Assembly (NCBI GenBank): GCA_937922955.1
Contig: CALAKO010000219.1
Coordinates: forward strand, 1-11,975
Direction: 5' to 3'
DNA: 11,975 nt
Origin: an uncultured Peptococcaceae bacterium
GTDB taxonomy: Bacteria > Bacillota > Peptococcia > Peptococcales > Peptococcaceae
In this document: piece after piece, positions 6,537-11,975 of the stretch
Numbering within the stretch: the stretch's first letter is position 1
Layout: each line of letters opens with the position of its first letter
Notes under the pieces: model-generated
What the model saw: the letters and a program-made list of their open reading frames with translations, nothing else
Told to the model about the DNA's origin: nothing
The model's database searches: none
Position numbers and translations under genes: made by a program

Positions 6537-6602
6537 ATGTCTAATGAGAAGCTGGCTTATTGTCGGGGGATGATAGGCAGCTCGAATTAGGAGGGTAATG
6601 GT

Positions 6603-7058
6603 ATGAATCGGAAAAGAATCATTCTGCTGGTGGTGACGCTGGTGGTGATTATGTATGCAATGTGGAGCGTGGTTGGCGTGGTGTCTGCTTTTGCTGTTGG
6701 CAAAAGTTTCAGTGATCTGGAAAAGAAAGTGATGGATTCCTGGCGTGCAGACTATACTTGTCTGCAAGGTACGAGCGACCATGTGCTCCAGGGGGATGGC
6801 GATACGCTGCGTATCGGTGTTGATACGGAAGACGGTGCTTTAACGGTGCAAGTTGAGACGCTGGATGGCAGTACGTTGTATAGCCGAGAGTTTACATCGG
6901 ACGGATATGTGACAGTGGATGTGCCGGAATGTGTCAAGGTCAGCGTCAAGGCGGACGCGCACGAAGGCCGATTTGATATTTGCTATTTGGACAATCAGAA
7001 TGAGTCCTTTATCATGCAGGAAGAACCAGGCGGAGAGACGCCTGGTTTTTTTGTGTAA
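6603..7058 (+). CDS. Small membrane-anchored exported protein, unknown family
   Basis: A 151-residue protein I do not recognise. Residues 1-5 are basic (MNRKR) and 6-33 form one hydrophobic segment, so it is either a signal anchor or a cleaved signal peptide; no lipobox Cys is present. The rest is an acidic domain of alternating strands (TLRIGVDTEDGALTVQVETL, YVTVDVPECVKVSVKAD), suggesting a small beta-sandwich outside the membrane. Two Cys in the distal part (about residues 112 and 128) could pair if exported. The start has AGGAGGG at 6589-6595. Odd feature: codons for about the last ten residues (PGGETPGFFV) form an intrinsic terminator, and the stop TAA at 7056 lies past the T run. Transcripts ending there would lack a stop codon. 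Confidence 0.78.
   Translation: MNRKRIILLVVTLVVIMYAMWSVVGVVSAFAVGKSFSDLEKKVMDSWRADYTCLQGTSDHVLQGDGDTLRIGVDTEDGALTVQVETLDGSTLYSREFTSDGYVTVDVPECVKVSVKADAHEGRFDICYLDNQNESFIMQEEPGGETPGFFV
7024..7052 (+). terminator. Intrinsic terminator inside the end of an ORF
   Basis: Nine-bp perfect stem AACCAGGCG (7024-7032) / CGCCTGGTT (7039-7047), loop GAGAGA, and seven T residues (7046-7052). Release would be expected around 7052-7055, just before the TAA at 7056-7058 of the 6603 gene. Every other terminator in the window lies after the stop codon of its gene. Confidence 0.88.
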
Positions 7059-7074
7059 AATGTGGTTCCCTGCG

Positions 7075-7103
7075 TTGACAGATGAAGGATCATTTGTAAT
7101 AGT
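7075..7103 (+). promoter_or_regulatory. Promoter of GPP34-csoR unit
   Basis: TTGACA at 7075-7080, with AATAGT at 7098-7103 after 17 nt, or TAATAG at 7097-7102 after 16. The -35 is perfect and the -10 is weak, so the exact -10 is tentative. Confidence 0.5.
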
Positions 7104-7151
7104 AGAGAGTAAGAAACAAGCATTGAGGTTCACCGTATGGGGGGATTCAAC

Positions 7152-7808
7152 ATGGAAAAACTGTCTATTATGCAGCAATATGTCGTTTGTGCTGTGAATG
7201 ATAAGGGAAAGATTTCGTCCTTGGATCAAAAGCGAATGATTTGTCTGATTGTGGCGGGATTGCTGGAGCTGCAAATGGATGAATGCATTGTTATTGCTGA
7301 GAAGAAAATTAGCAGTAAGAAGAAGCCAGAGCGAGAAAAGCGCTATTTAAAGCCATTGTACGAATACATTTGTGAAAAAGAACCGGTCAAGGTGGACAAG
7401 GTTGTGGACGAGTTTTATATGTCGCTGACCGGAAAACCATTCGCTGAATTGCTGGATGGTGTGATGGCGTCGCTGCGTGCGCAGGGATTGACGGAAAAAG
7501 TGCCGTCGGGCATTTTTGGCAATAAAGAAAACTTGGCTCCGACGGAGAAAGCCGTGGATGCTGTTGTGAAAAATCTGCGTGCAGAACTGCTGGCGGAGGA
7601 GCCTGTTACTGGCGAAACGGCTGCCCTGGTGCTTTTGTTGGATAAGGGCGGCTGTCTAAAAGAGTATTTTTCAAAAGATGAAATGAAGGCCATGAAGGAT
7701 GAGCTGAAGGTCCTTGCCGACTCGAAGGAGGGAAAGCTTGTTGCGGATGTCATCCAGCAGATCGAAGGGATTCTGACAGCGGTCACGGTTGTCACGCTGT
7801 TAACCTGA
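7152..7808 (+). CDS. GPP34 (GOLPH3/Vps74-like) family protein
   Basis: A 218-residue protein. It follows the bacterial GPP34 pattern in order: LSIMQQYVVCAVNDKGKISS at the N-terminus, an all-helical VAGLLELQM stretch (about 34-42), a basic linker rich in Lys (about 51-64), FAELLDGVMASLRAQGL (97-113), and a C-terminal helical bundle (AALVLLLDKGGCLKEYFSKDEMKAM, then VADVIQQIEGIL). Eukaryotic members bind phosphatidylinositol-4-phosphate and retain Golgi enzymes; bacterial members are of unknown function. The basic linker could contact acidic lipid. No signal peptide or membrane helix, so cytoplasmic. Start chosen at 7152 with a GGGGGGA site (7139-7145); an in-frame ATG at 7137 has a poorer site. 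No terminator separates it from csoR 71 nt downstream. Confidence 0.78.
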   Translation: MEKLSIMQQYVVCAVNDKGKISSLDQKRMICLIVAGLLELQMDECIVIAEKKISSKKKPEREKRYLKPLYEYICEKEPVKVDKVVDEFYMSLTGKPFAELLDGVMASLRAQGLTEKVPSGIFGNKENLAPTEKAVDAVVKNLRAELLAEEPVTGETAALVLLLDKGGCLKEYFSKDEMKAMKDELKVLADSKEGKLVADVIQQIEGILTAVTVVTLLT

Positions 7809-7879
7809 GACTTTGGCTTGACAGAACGACCAATCTGCGGGAAGATAGAAACAACGACTACAACGAAGAGGTGGCAGGC

Positions 7880-8155
7880 ATGAGACAATGTATGGACGCA
7901 GATAATTTGCATCGGCGCCTGGCAAAAATTATTGGTCAGGTGCAGGCGATTGATCGCATGATCGATGAAGATGTGCCTTGTGAGGATGTGCTTGCACAGA
8001 TCAACGCAGCGAAATCGGCGCTACACAAGGCAGGGCAAGTGGTGCTGGAAGGGCACATCAAGCATTGTGTGCGCGATGGCATCGAGCATGGTGACGCCGA
8101 TCAGACCATTGCCAATTTTACAAAAGCCGTGGAACGGTTTGCCAATATGAACTGA
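7880..8155 (+). CDS. csoR: CsoR-type metal-sensing repressor (CsoR/RcnR family)
   Basis: A 91-residue all-helical repressor. The family core is RRLAKIIGQVQAIDRMI, then CEDVLAQINAAKSALHKAG, then GHIKHCVRDGI. The copper-site triad C34, H59 and C63 has exactly the spacing (25 and 4) of the Cu(I) ligands C36, H61 and C65 of Mycobacterium tuberculosis CsoR. The second-shell Glu of that protein is not obvious here (N79 at the matching place). Start taken at ATG 7880 after AGAGGTGG (7867-7874); a GTG at 7871 is also in frame. Known CsoR proteins leave DNA when they bind Cu(I), releasing efflux genes. The likely target is the operator at 8210-8225. A terminator follows, so it is not in the ATPase transcript. 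A persulfide (CstR) or other metal role is less likely given H59. Confidence 0.92.
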   Translation: MRQCMDADNLHRRLAKIIGQVQAIDRMIDEDVPCEDVLAQINAAKSALHKAGQVVLEGHIKHCVRDGIEHGDADQTIANFTKAVERFANMN

Positions 8156-8158
8156 ACG

Positions 8159-8187
8159 AAATCCAGCCTGAACCGGGCTGGATTTTT
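8159..8187 (+). terminator. Intrinsic terminator after csoR
   Basis: Ten-bp perfect stem AAATCCAGCC (8159-8168) / GGCTGGATTT (8176-8185), 7-nt loop, and five T residues (8183-8187). It starts 4 nt after the csoR stop and separates csoR from the ATPase promoter. Confidence 0.92.
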
Positions 8188-8198
8188 ATTATTTCTTC

Positions 8199-8228
8199 TT
8201 GACATGCCCATACCCCTATGGGTATACT
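8199..8228 (+). promoter_or_regulatory. Promoter of metal P-type ATPase gene
   Basis: TTGACA at 8199-8204, an 18-nt spacer, and TATACT at 8223-8228. The spacer and the first half of the -10 are occupied by the CsoR-type operator. Confidence 0.82.
8210..8225. promoter_or_regulatory. CsoR-family operator
   Basis: ATACCC-CTAT-GGGTAT is a perfect 6-bp inverted repeat with a 4-bp centre, containing the C-tract/G-tract core typical of CsoR-family boxes. It overlaps the -10 of the ATPase promoter, a position suited to steric repression. No copy is seen upstream of csoR itself. Confidence 0.85.
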
Positions 8229-8268
8229 GAGTTTGCGAATGTTAATTGTTGAGAAGGGAGAGAACACT

Positions 8269-10143
8269 ATGATCGAACGATTGGAAGCCTTGATGGAATG
8301 GGGCGGAACGAAAAAAGACATCGCCTTTCTTGTTGTTTCTGGGCTGGCATTGATTTTGAGCCTGCTGCACATCGAGGTGGCAGGTGTGAATCTGGCCTGG
8401 GTGGCCATTGTTCTTTGTGGGGTGCCGATTATTCTGGAAGCGATCATTGGGCTGGTGACGGCCTTTGACATCAAGGCCGATGTGCTCGTGTCGCTGGCGT
8501 TAGTGGCATCGATCATCATTGGCGAGCATTTTGCGGCTGGTGAAGTGGCTTTCATCATGCAGCTGGGTGCATTGTTGGAAGAGCTGACGGTGGCGCGTGC
8601 CCGCGCCGGCATTGAAAAACTGGTGCATTTGACGCCGCGTGTGGCGCGGCGTTTGGACGGCGATCGAGAAGAGCTGATTCCGGCAGAGGCGGTGAAGGTT
8701 GGCGACCGTTTGCGTGTGCTGCCTGGTGAAACAGTGCCGGTAGATGGCGTGATTCTCGTCGGCGAAACGTCCATCAATCAGGCGGTGATGACGGGCGAAT
8801 CGCTGCCGGTGGATAAGGGCGTTGGTGACGAGGTGGCCAGCGGCACGGTGAATCAGTTTGGTTCTTTTGATATGGAAGCCACAAAGGTGGGCGAGGATAG
8901 TGCCATTCAGCGCATGATTCGCCTGGTGCAATCGGTGGATGCCGGCAAGGCGAAAATCGTTAATCTGGCCGACCGCTGGGCCACCTGGATTGTCGTGATT
9001 GCGCTTTCGGCAGCTTTGCTCACCTGGTTGGTGACTGGTGAAATCATTCGAGCGGTAACGATTTTGGTCGTATTCTGTCCTTGCGCGCTAGTTTTGGCTA
9101 CGCCGACGGCCATCATGGCAGCGGTGGGCAATGTCACCAAGCACGGCTTTCTGGTGCGCGAAGGCGACGCCTTGGAACGGCTGGCGGCGGTGAAGCATGT
9201 AGCCTTTGACAAAACGGGCACCTTGACTTTGGGCACGCCGGAGGTGGTAGCGGTGGTGCCGTTTGACGAGCGTTGGTCGCGGTCCGCGCTCTATCATTTA
9301 GCGGCAAGTGCAGAGCTGCGCTCGGAGCATCCGCTGGGCAAGGCCATTGTGCGCAGCTATCAGAAACAGGCGCAGGCAGCGCCAACACAGCCACAGCAGT
9401 TCCAGATGATTCCGGGGCGTGGTGTTGTGGCGCAGGCAGCTGATCATCGCATTTATGCTGGCAACGCTGCGCTGCTGGCAGAGCGAGGCATTGTTTTGTG
9501 CGAGCAGGAAGAGGCAGCGATGGCCGAGTATCTGCAAAAAGGCTGCACTTTGACAATTCTTGCCGTGGATGAGCAGGCAGCGGGATTCATCGCTTTGTCG
9601 GACACCTTGCGTGAAGATGCGGTGGAGACCATTCGCCAGATCAAAGCGTGTGGCGTAGCACCGCTTCTGCTCACCGGTGACCACGACAAGGCCGCTCGCT
9701 ACATGGCGGCGCAGCTGGGTATCGACGAAGTGCGCGCCAACTGTCTGCCAGAAGACAAATTGAAAGAGATCGATCATTATCAGCAAAAGGGCGAACCGGT
9801 CTGCATGATTGGTGATGGCATCAACGATGCACCGGCACTGAAAAAAGCCACTGTTGGCATTGCCATGGGCAGCGTTGGCAGCGACATTGCTGTGGAAGCG
9901 GCAGACATTGCGTTGATTGACGACAAAGTAGGCGAATTGCCGCACTTGCTCATGCTGGCCAAGCGCATGATGTTTACCATCAAATGCAACTTGACCTTCT
10001 CCATGACGCTGAACTTTGTCGCTATCATTCTCGCCATGACAGGCATCCTCAATCCGGTGGTTGGTGCGCTGGTGCACAATGCTGGTTCGGTGCTCGTGAT
10101 TGTTAATTCGGCCCTTTTGACTGGCTGGAAAAAATCTATGTAA
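8269..10143 (+). CDS. Heavy-metal translocating P1B-type ATPase
   Basis: A 624-residue membrane pump coupling ATP hydrolysis to metal export. Signatures in order: four N-terminal hydrophobic segments (about 17-105), actuator loop TGES 175-178, CPC 270-272 in the metal-path helix, phosphorylation site DKTGT (D314), SEHP 352-355 in the nucleotide domain, TGD 469-471, GDGIND 515-520, and two final helices. It starts directly at the membrane region with no N-terminal HMA domain (no GMxCxxC), hence shorter than typical CopA or CadA. The start ATG 8269 follows GAAGGGAG; an ATG at 8218 lies inside the operator. The last helices carry NLTFSMTLNF and HNAGS (603-607). These match neither the copper set (YN / MxxSS) nor the zinc set (Lys / Asp), so substrate is uncertain. 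The CsoR control favours Cu(I). Confidence 0.93.
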   Translation: MIERLEALMEWGGTKKDIAFLVVSGLALILSLLHIEVAGVNLAWVAIVLCGVPIILEAIIGLVTAFDIKADVLVSLALVASIIIGEHFAAGEVAFIMQLGALLEELTVARARAGIEKLVHLTPRVARRLDGDREELIPAEAVKVGDRLRVLPGETVPVDGVILVGETSINQAVMTGESLPVDKGVGDEVASGTVNQFGSFDMEATKVGEDSAIQRMIRLVQSVDAGKAKIVNLADRWATWIVVIALSAALLTWLVTGEIIRAVTILVVFCPCALVLATPTAIMAAVGNVTKHGFLVREGDALERLAAVKHVAFDKTGTLTLGTPEVVAVVPFDERWSRSALYHLAASAELRSEHPLGKAIVRSYQKQAQAAPTQPQQFQMIPGRGVVAQAADHRIYAGNAALLAERGIVLCEQEEAAMAEYLQKGCTLTILAVDEQAAGFIALSDTLREDAVETIRQIKACGVAPLLLTGDHDKAARYMAAQLGIDEVRANCLPEDKLKEIDHYQQKGEPVCMIGDGINDAPALKKATVGIAMGSVGSDIAVEAADIALIDDKVGELPHLLMLAKRMMFTIKCNLTFSMTLNFVAIILAMTGILNPVVGALVHNAGSVLVIVNSALLTGWKKSM

Positions 10144-10150
10144 AATTTTG

Positions 10151-10180
10151 CAGGACCTGACCTTACGTCGGGTCCTGTTT
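10151..10180 (+). terminator. Probable terminator after ATPase gene
   Basis: Stem CAGGACC (10151-10157) / GGTCCTG (10171-10177), extended inward by TGAC/GTCG (one T-G pair) to a CTTAC loop. The tail is only TTT then GTGTGTG, so it is a strong hairpin with a weak T run. Confidence 0.65.
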
Positions 10181-10199
10181 GTGTGTGGGCGGATTATTC

Positions 10200-10229
10200 T
10201 TGACGGACATCTATTTGAAGGATTATCCT
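10200..10229 (+). promoter_or_regulatory. Possible promoter of DUF362 gene
   Basis: TTGACG at 10200-10205 and TATCCT at 10224-10229, 18-nt spacing. The -10 match is modest. If used, the start would lie only just upstream of, or in, the AAAGGAGG at 10231. Confidence 0.35.
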
Positions 10230-10248
10230 TAAAGGAGGAAAACTCTGT

Positions 10249-10284
10249 ATGATACGACGAAAGAGATTGGAGAGAATATTATGA
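10249..10284 (+). CDS. Possible 11-codon leader ORF
   Basis: The strongest ribosome site here, AAAGGAGG (10231-10238), lies 10 nt upstream of an ATG at 10249 that opens an 11-codon frame, read as MIRRKEIGENI. Its stop TGA overlaps the ATG of the DUF362 gene as ATGA. The geometry suits translational coupling. No run of one amino acid suggests attenuation. It may instead be an accident, since the DUF362 gene has its own weaker GGAGAG site. Confidence 0.35.
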   Translation: MIRRKRLERIL

Positions 10285-11417
10285 GCGAAGCAAAAAAATC
10301 AAAGGTCTATTTCACCGATTTTCGCTGTGCGGTAGACGAAGGTCCTGCAAAAAAATTGAGCCGCTTGATTGACAAGGCGGGTCTGGGTGACATTGATTTG
10401 GATGGAAAATTCGTTGCCATTAAGCTGCATTTTGGCGAACTGGGCAACATGAGCTACCTGCGTCCAAACTATGCAAAGGCTGTGGTGGACTACGTCAAAG
10501 CCCATGGTGGAAAACCATTCCTGACTGACTGCAACACCCTGTACCCAGGCAGCCGTAAAAATGCCATCGAGCATCTTTACTGCGCTTGGGAAAATGGATT
10601 TACCCCACTGACCGTCGGCTGCCCGGTTATCATTGGTGATGGCCTCAAGGGTACCGACGACATTGCCGTGCCTGTTCAAGGCGGTGAATTTGTCAAAGAA
10701 GCGCGCATCGGTCATGCGATCATGGATGCTGACGTGTTTATTTCCCTGAGTCATTTTAAAGGCCATGAGCTGACCGGTTTTGGCGGTGCCATTAAAAATA
10801 TTGGTATGGGCTGCGGTTCCCGCGCCGGTAAACAGGACCAACACTGCAACGGCAAAGCCATCATTGATCCGGAAAAATGCCGTGGTTGCAAACGATGCCT
10901 GCGCGAATGCGCCAACGGCGGCCTCGTGTTTGACGAAACCACCAAGAAAATGACTGTCAGTGAAAACTGTGTGGGCTGCGGACGTTGCATTGGTGCCTGC
11001 AACTTTGACGCCATCGATTTTGCCCGTCGCCAGGCAGTGGCCGAACTCAACTGCCGCATGGCAGAATATGCCAAGGCTGTTGTGGATGGGCGACCAAACT
11101 TCCACATTTCGCTGGTTGTTGATGTTTCCCCAACCTGCGACTGTCACAGCGGCAACGATGCGCCAATGCTGCCGGACGTTGGGATGTTTGCGTCTACCGA
11201 CCCACTGGCGATTGATCAGGCTTGCGTTGATGCCTGCTTGAAACAGGAACCATTGCCAAACACCCAGCTTACCGATCAGATGGCAAAGGAAGATTTCTGC
11301 GATCACCACGACCATTTTGAAAATGTTACCCCGAATGCCGAATATAAAACCTGCCTGGCGCATGCCGCTAAGATTGGCCTCGGCAATCGTGAGTACGAAT
11401 TGATCACCGTAAAATAA
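10281..11417 (+). CDS. DUF362 domain protein with two [4Fe-4S] ferredoxin motifs
   Basis: A 378-residue cytoplasmic protein. The DUF362 domain is split around a ferredoxin insert. Its N-terminal part includes KLHFGELGN at about 48-56, LTDCNTLYPGSR at 81-92 and SLSHFKGHELTGFGGAIKNIGMG at 155-177. The ferredoxin part has C200-C203-C206-C210 and C230-C233-C236-C240, each CxxCxxCxxxC, which bind two [4Fe-4S] clusters. Its C-terminal part has CDCHSGNDAPMLPDVGMFASTDPLAID (about 286-312). The Pro commonly after the fourth Cys is missing in both motifs. The family occurs mostly in anaerobes; its reaction is unsettled, so electron transfer or cluster-dependent catalysis is inference. The start at 10281 has a GGAGAG site and sits behind the possible leader ORF. 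It stands alone, bounded by terminators. Confidence 0.92.
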   Translation: MSEAKKSKVYFTDFRCAVDEGPAKKLSRLIDKAGLGDIDLDGKFVAIKLHFGELGNMSYLRPNYAKAVVDYVKAHGGKPFLTDCNTLYPGSRKNAIEHLYCAWENGFTPLTVGCPVIIGDGLKGTDDIAVPVQGGEFVKEARIGHAIMDADVFISLSHFKGHELTGFGGAIKNIGMGCGSRAGKQDQHCNGKAIIDPEKCRGCKRCLRECANGGLVFDETTKKMTVSENCVGCGRCIGACNFDAIDFARRQAVAELNCRMAEYAKAVVDGRPNFHISLVVDVSPTCDCHSGNDAPMLPDVGMFASTDPLAIDQACVDACLKQEPLPNTQLTDQMAKEDFCDHHDHFENVTPNAEYKTCLAHAAKIGLGNREYELITVK

Positions 11418-11430
11418 TCTGAGAAATCAA

Positions 11431-11468
11431 AAGGCCGAAGAACGCCAGTGTTCCTCGGTCTTTTCTTT
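11431..11468 (+). terminator. Intrinsic terminator after DUF362 gene
   Basis: Thirteen-position stem AAGGCCGAAGAAC (11431-11443) / GTTCCTCGGTCTT (11450-11462) with one G-T pair and one A-C mismatch, 6-nt loop, then TTTTCTTTT. Confidence 0.88.
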
Positions 11469-11478
11469 TGTCAAGACG

Positions 11479-11501
11479 TGTAGGACTTGTCTGTGCCTAC
11501 A
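11479..11501. promoter_or_regulatory. Inverted repeat upstream of partial TetR gene
   Basis: TGTAGG (11479-11484) and CCTACA (11496-11501), 11-bp spacer, overlapping the likely -35. A candidate operator for the TetR protein encoded downstream; the arms are short, so it is tentative. Confidence 0.45.
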
Positions 11502-11516
11502 GTTATGTGATAAGAT
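11487..11516 (+). promoter_or_regulatory. Possible promoter of partial TetR gene
   Basis: TTGTCT at 11487-11492, an 18-nt spacer, and TAAGAT at 11511-11516. Both boxes are imperfect. Confidence 0.45.
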
Positions 11517-11550
11517 AAACGGAACGACAGATTGAGGAGGCGGCAACTCT

Positions 11551-11975
11551 ATGCCTGGTGACATGAAAACAGCGATTGCAGAAGCGTTTCTTGAAGCGGC
11601 AAAGCATAAGCCAATTGATAAAGTAACGGTAAAAGATGTGGTGGGGATTTGCGGCATCACACGACAAACGTTTTATTATCATTTTCAAGATCTCTTAGAA
11701 GTTGTTGAATGGCTTATGGCTCAGCGTGTCGAAGAGCTGTTGAACGAAACGTTAGCGGCAGATTCTCCGGAAGCCGCTATGCGCGCGTTGGTTTCAACAC
11801 TCGAAGACCAGCCAGGTTTTATCACACAACTGATGAATTCACGTAAACGCGAAGAGGCAGAGCGTATTTTCTTCAACGCGGCGCGAACCTTTTTCTCAGA
11901 AATTATGCGCCATAGTCCGACATTGCCGAATATTCAGCATCCAAGCGACATCGATGTTGCTGTAACCTTTTACTC
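11551..11975 (+). CDS. TetR/AcrR-family regulator, DhaS-like (3' end beyond window)
   Basis: The frame is open from ATG 11551 to the window edge with no stop: 141 codons plus two bases. It begins MPGDMKTAIAEAFLEAAKHK. The helix-turn-helix is at about residues 25-50 (KVTVKDVVGICGITRQTFYYHFQD), and the CGITRQTFYYHFQD stretch is characteristic of the DhaS-like TetR group. The C-terminal half is helical (about residues 60-141), and the remainder is cut off. GAGGAGG at about 11534-11540 supports the start; a second ATG at 11563 is possible. The gene it controls is probably to the right, out of view. DhaS itself activates dihydroxyacetone kinase genes, but most members of this group have unknown targets, so no specific role is claimed. 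Confidence 0.9.
   Translation, partial: MPGDMKTAIAEAFLEAAKHKPIDKVTVKDVVGICGITRQTFYYHFQDLLEVVEWLMAQRVEELLNETLAADSPEAAMRALVSTLEDQPGFITQLMNSRKREEAERIFFNAARTFFSEIMRHSPTLPNIQHPSDIDVAVTFY

Noticed and set aside
6919..7197. 92-codon plus-strand frame bridging 6603 gene and GPP34 gene
   Set aside because: Runs out of frame through two better supported genes, a terminator and a promoter.
7818..7849. TTGACA upstream of csoR as a separate promoter
   Set aside because: No acceptable -10 at 16-18 nt; the nearest TATA-like hexamer is about 20 nt away and poor. Kept as a remote possibility only.
9298..10077. 259-codon minus-strand frame opposite the ATPase
   Set aside because: Shadow of the P and N domains of the ATPase; composition is not protein-like.
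10299..11363. 354-codon minus-strand frame opposite the DUF362 gene
   Set aside because: It lies wholly antisense to a gene with clear ferredoxin motifs, and no promoter or ribosome site supports it.

Overview
The window looks like chromosomal DNA of a low-to-mid GC Gram-positive-type anaerobe (Bacillota/Firmicutes, Clostridia- or Negativicutes-like). This rests on strong AAGGAGG or GGAGGTGATC ribosome binding sites, TTGACA/TATAAT-type promoters, short hairpin-plus-T terminators, PadR/DUF1700/DUF4097 and PadR/DUF1048-like gene sets, and a stand-alone DUF362 two-[4Fe-4S] protein. The genus is not identifiable from the sequence alone. No rRNA, tRNA, CRISPR array, transposase or phage gene was seen, and no gene-free stretch exceeds 300 bases.

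Layout, left to right. (1) 3-1770, minus strand: a PadR repressor, a DUF1700 membrane protein and a DUF4097 cell-surface protein form a tight operon. Its promoter carries a near-perfect 36-bp palindrome. (2) 1871-3933, plus strand: a TetR regulator overlaps a MATE efflux transporter, divergent from the PadR operon, with two near-identical operator copies on its promoter. (3) 3945-5783: a second PadR regulator is followed by two paralogous four-helix membrane proteins with a DUF1048-like N-terminal domain. (4) 5792-6433: a GNAT acetyltransferase. (5) 6507-7058: a small membrane-anchored exported protein whose last codons lie inside an intrinsic terminator. (6) 7075-8187: a bacterial GPP34 (GOLPH3-like) protein and a CsoR-type metal sensor, probably cotranscribed. 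(7) 8199-10180: a heavy-metal P1B-type ATPase with a CsoR-type operator inside its promoter. (8) 10200-11468: a DUF362 ferredoxin-like protein, perhaps preceded by an 11-codon leader ORF. (9) 11479-end: the start of a DhaS-like TetR regulator cut by the window edge.

Taken together this is a run of small, individually regulated envelope and stress modules: two PadR-controlled membrane sets, a drug-type efflux pump with its own repressor, and a metal-efflux ATPase with its metal sensor. The points most worth following are the terminator inside the 6603-7058 ORF (predicted nonstop mRNA), the GPP34 homologue beside a metal-sensing regulator, the non-standard metal-site residues of the ATPase, and the two parallel PadR/membrane modules. 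I do not see a clearly new multi-gene defence or mobile system here.
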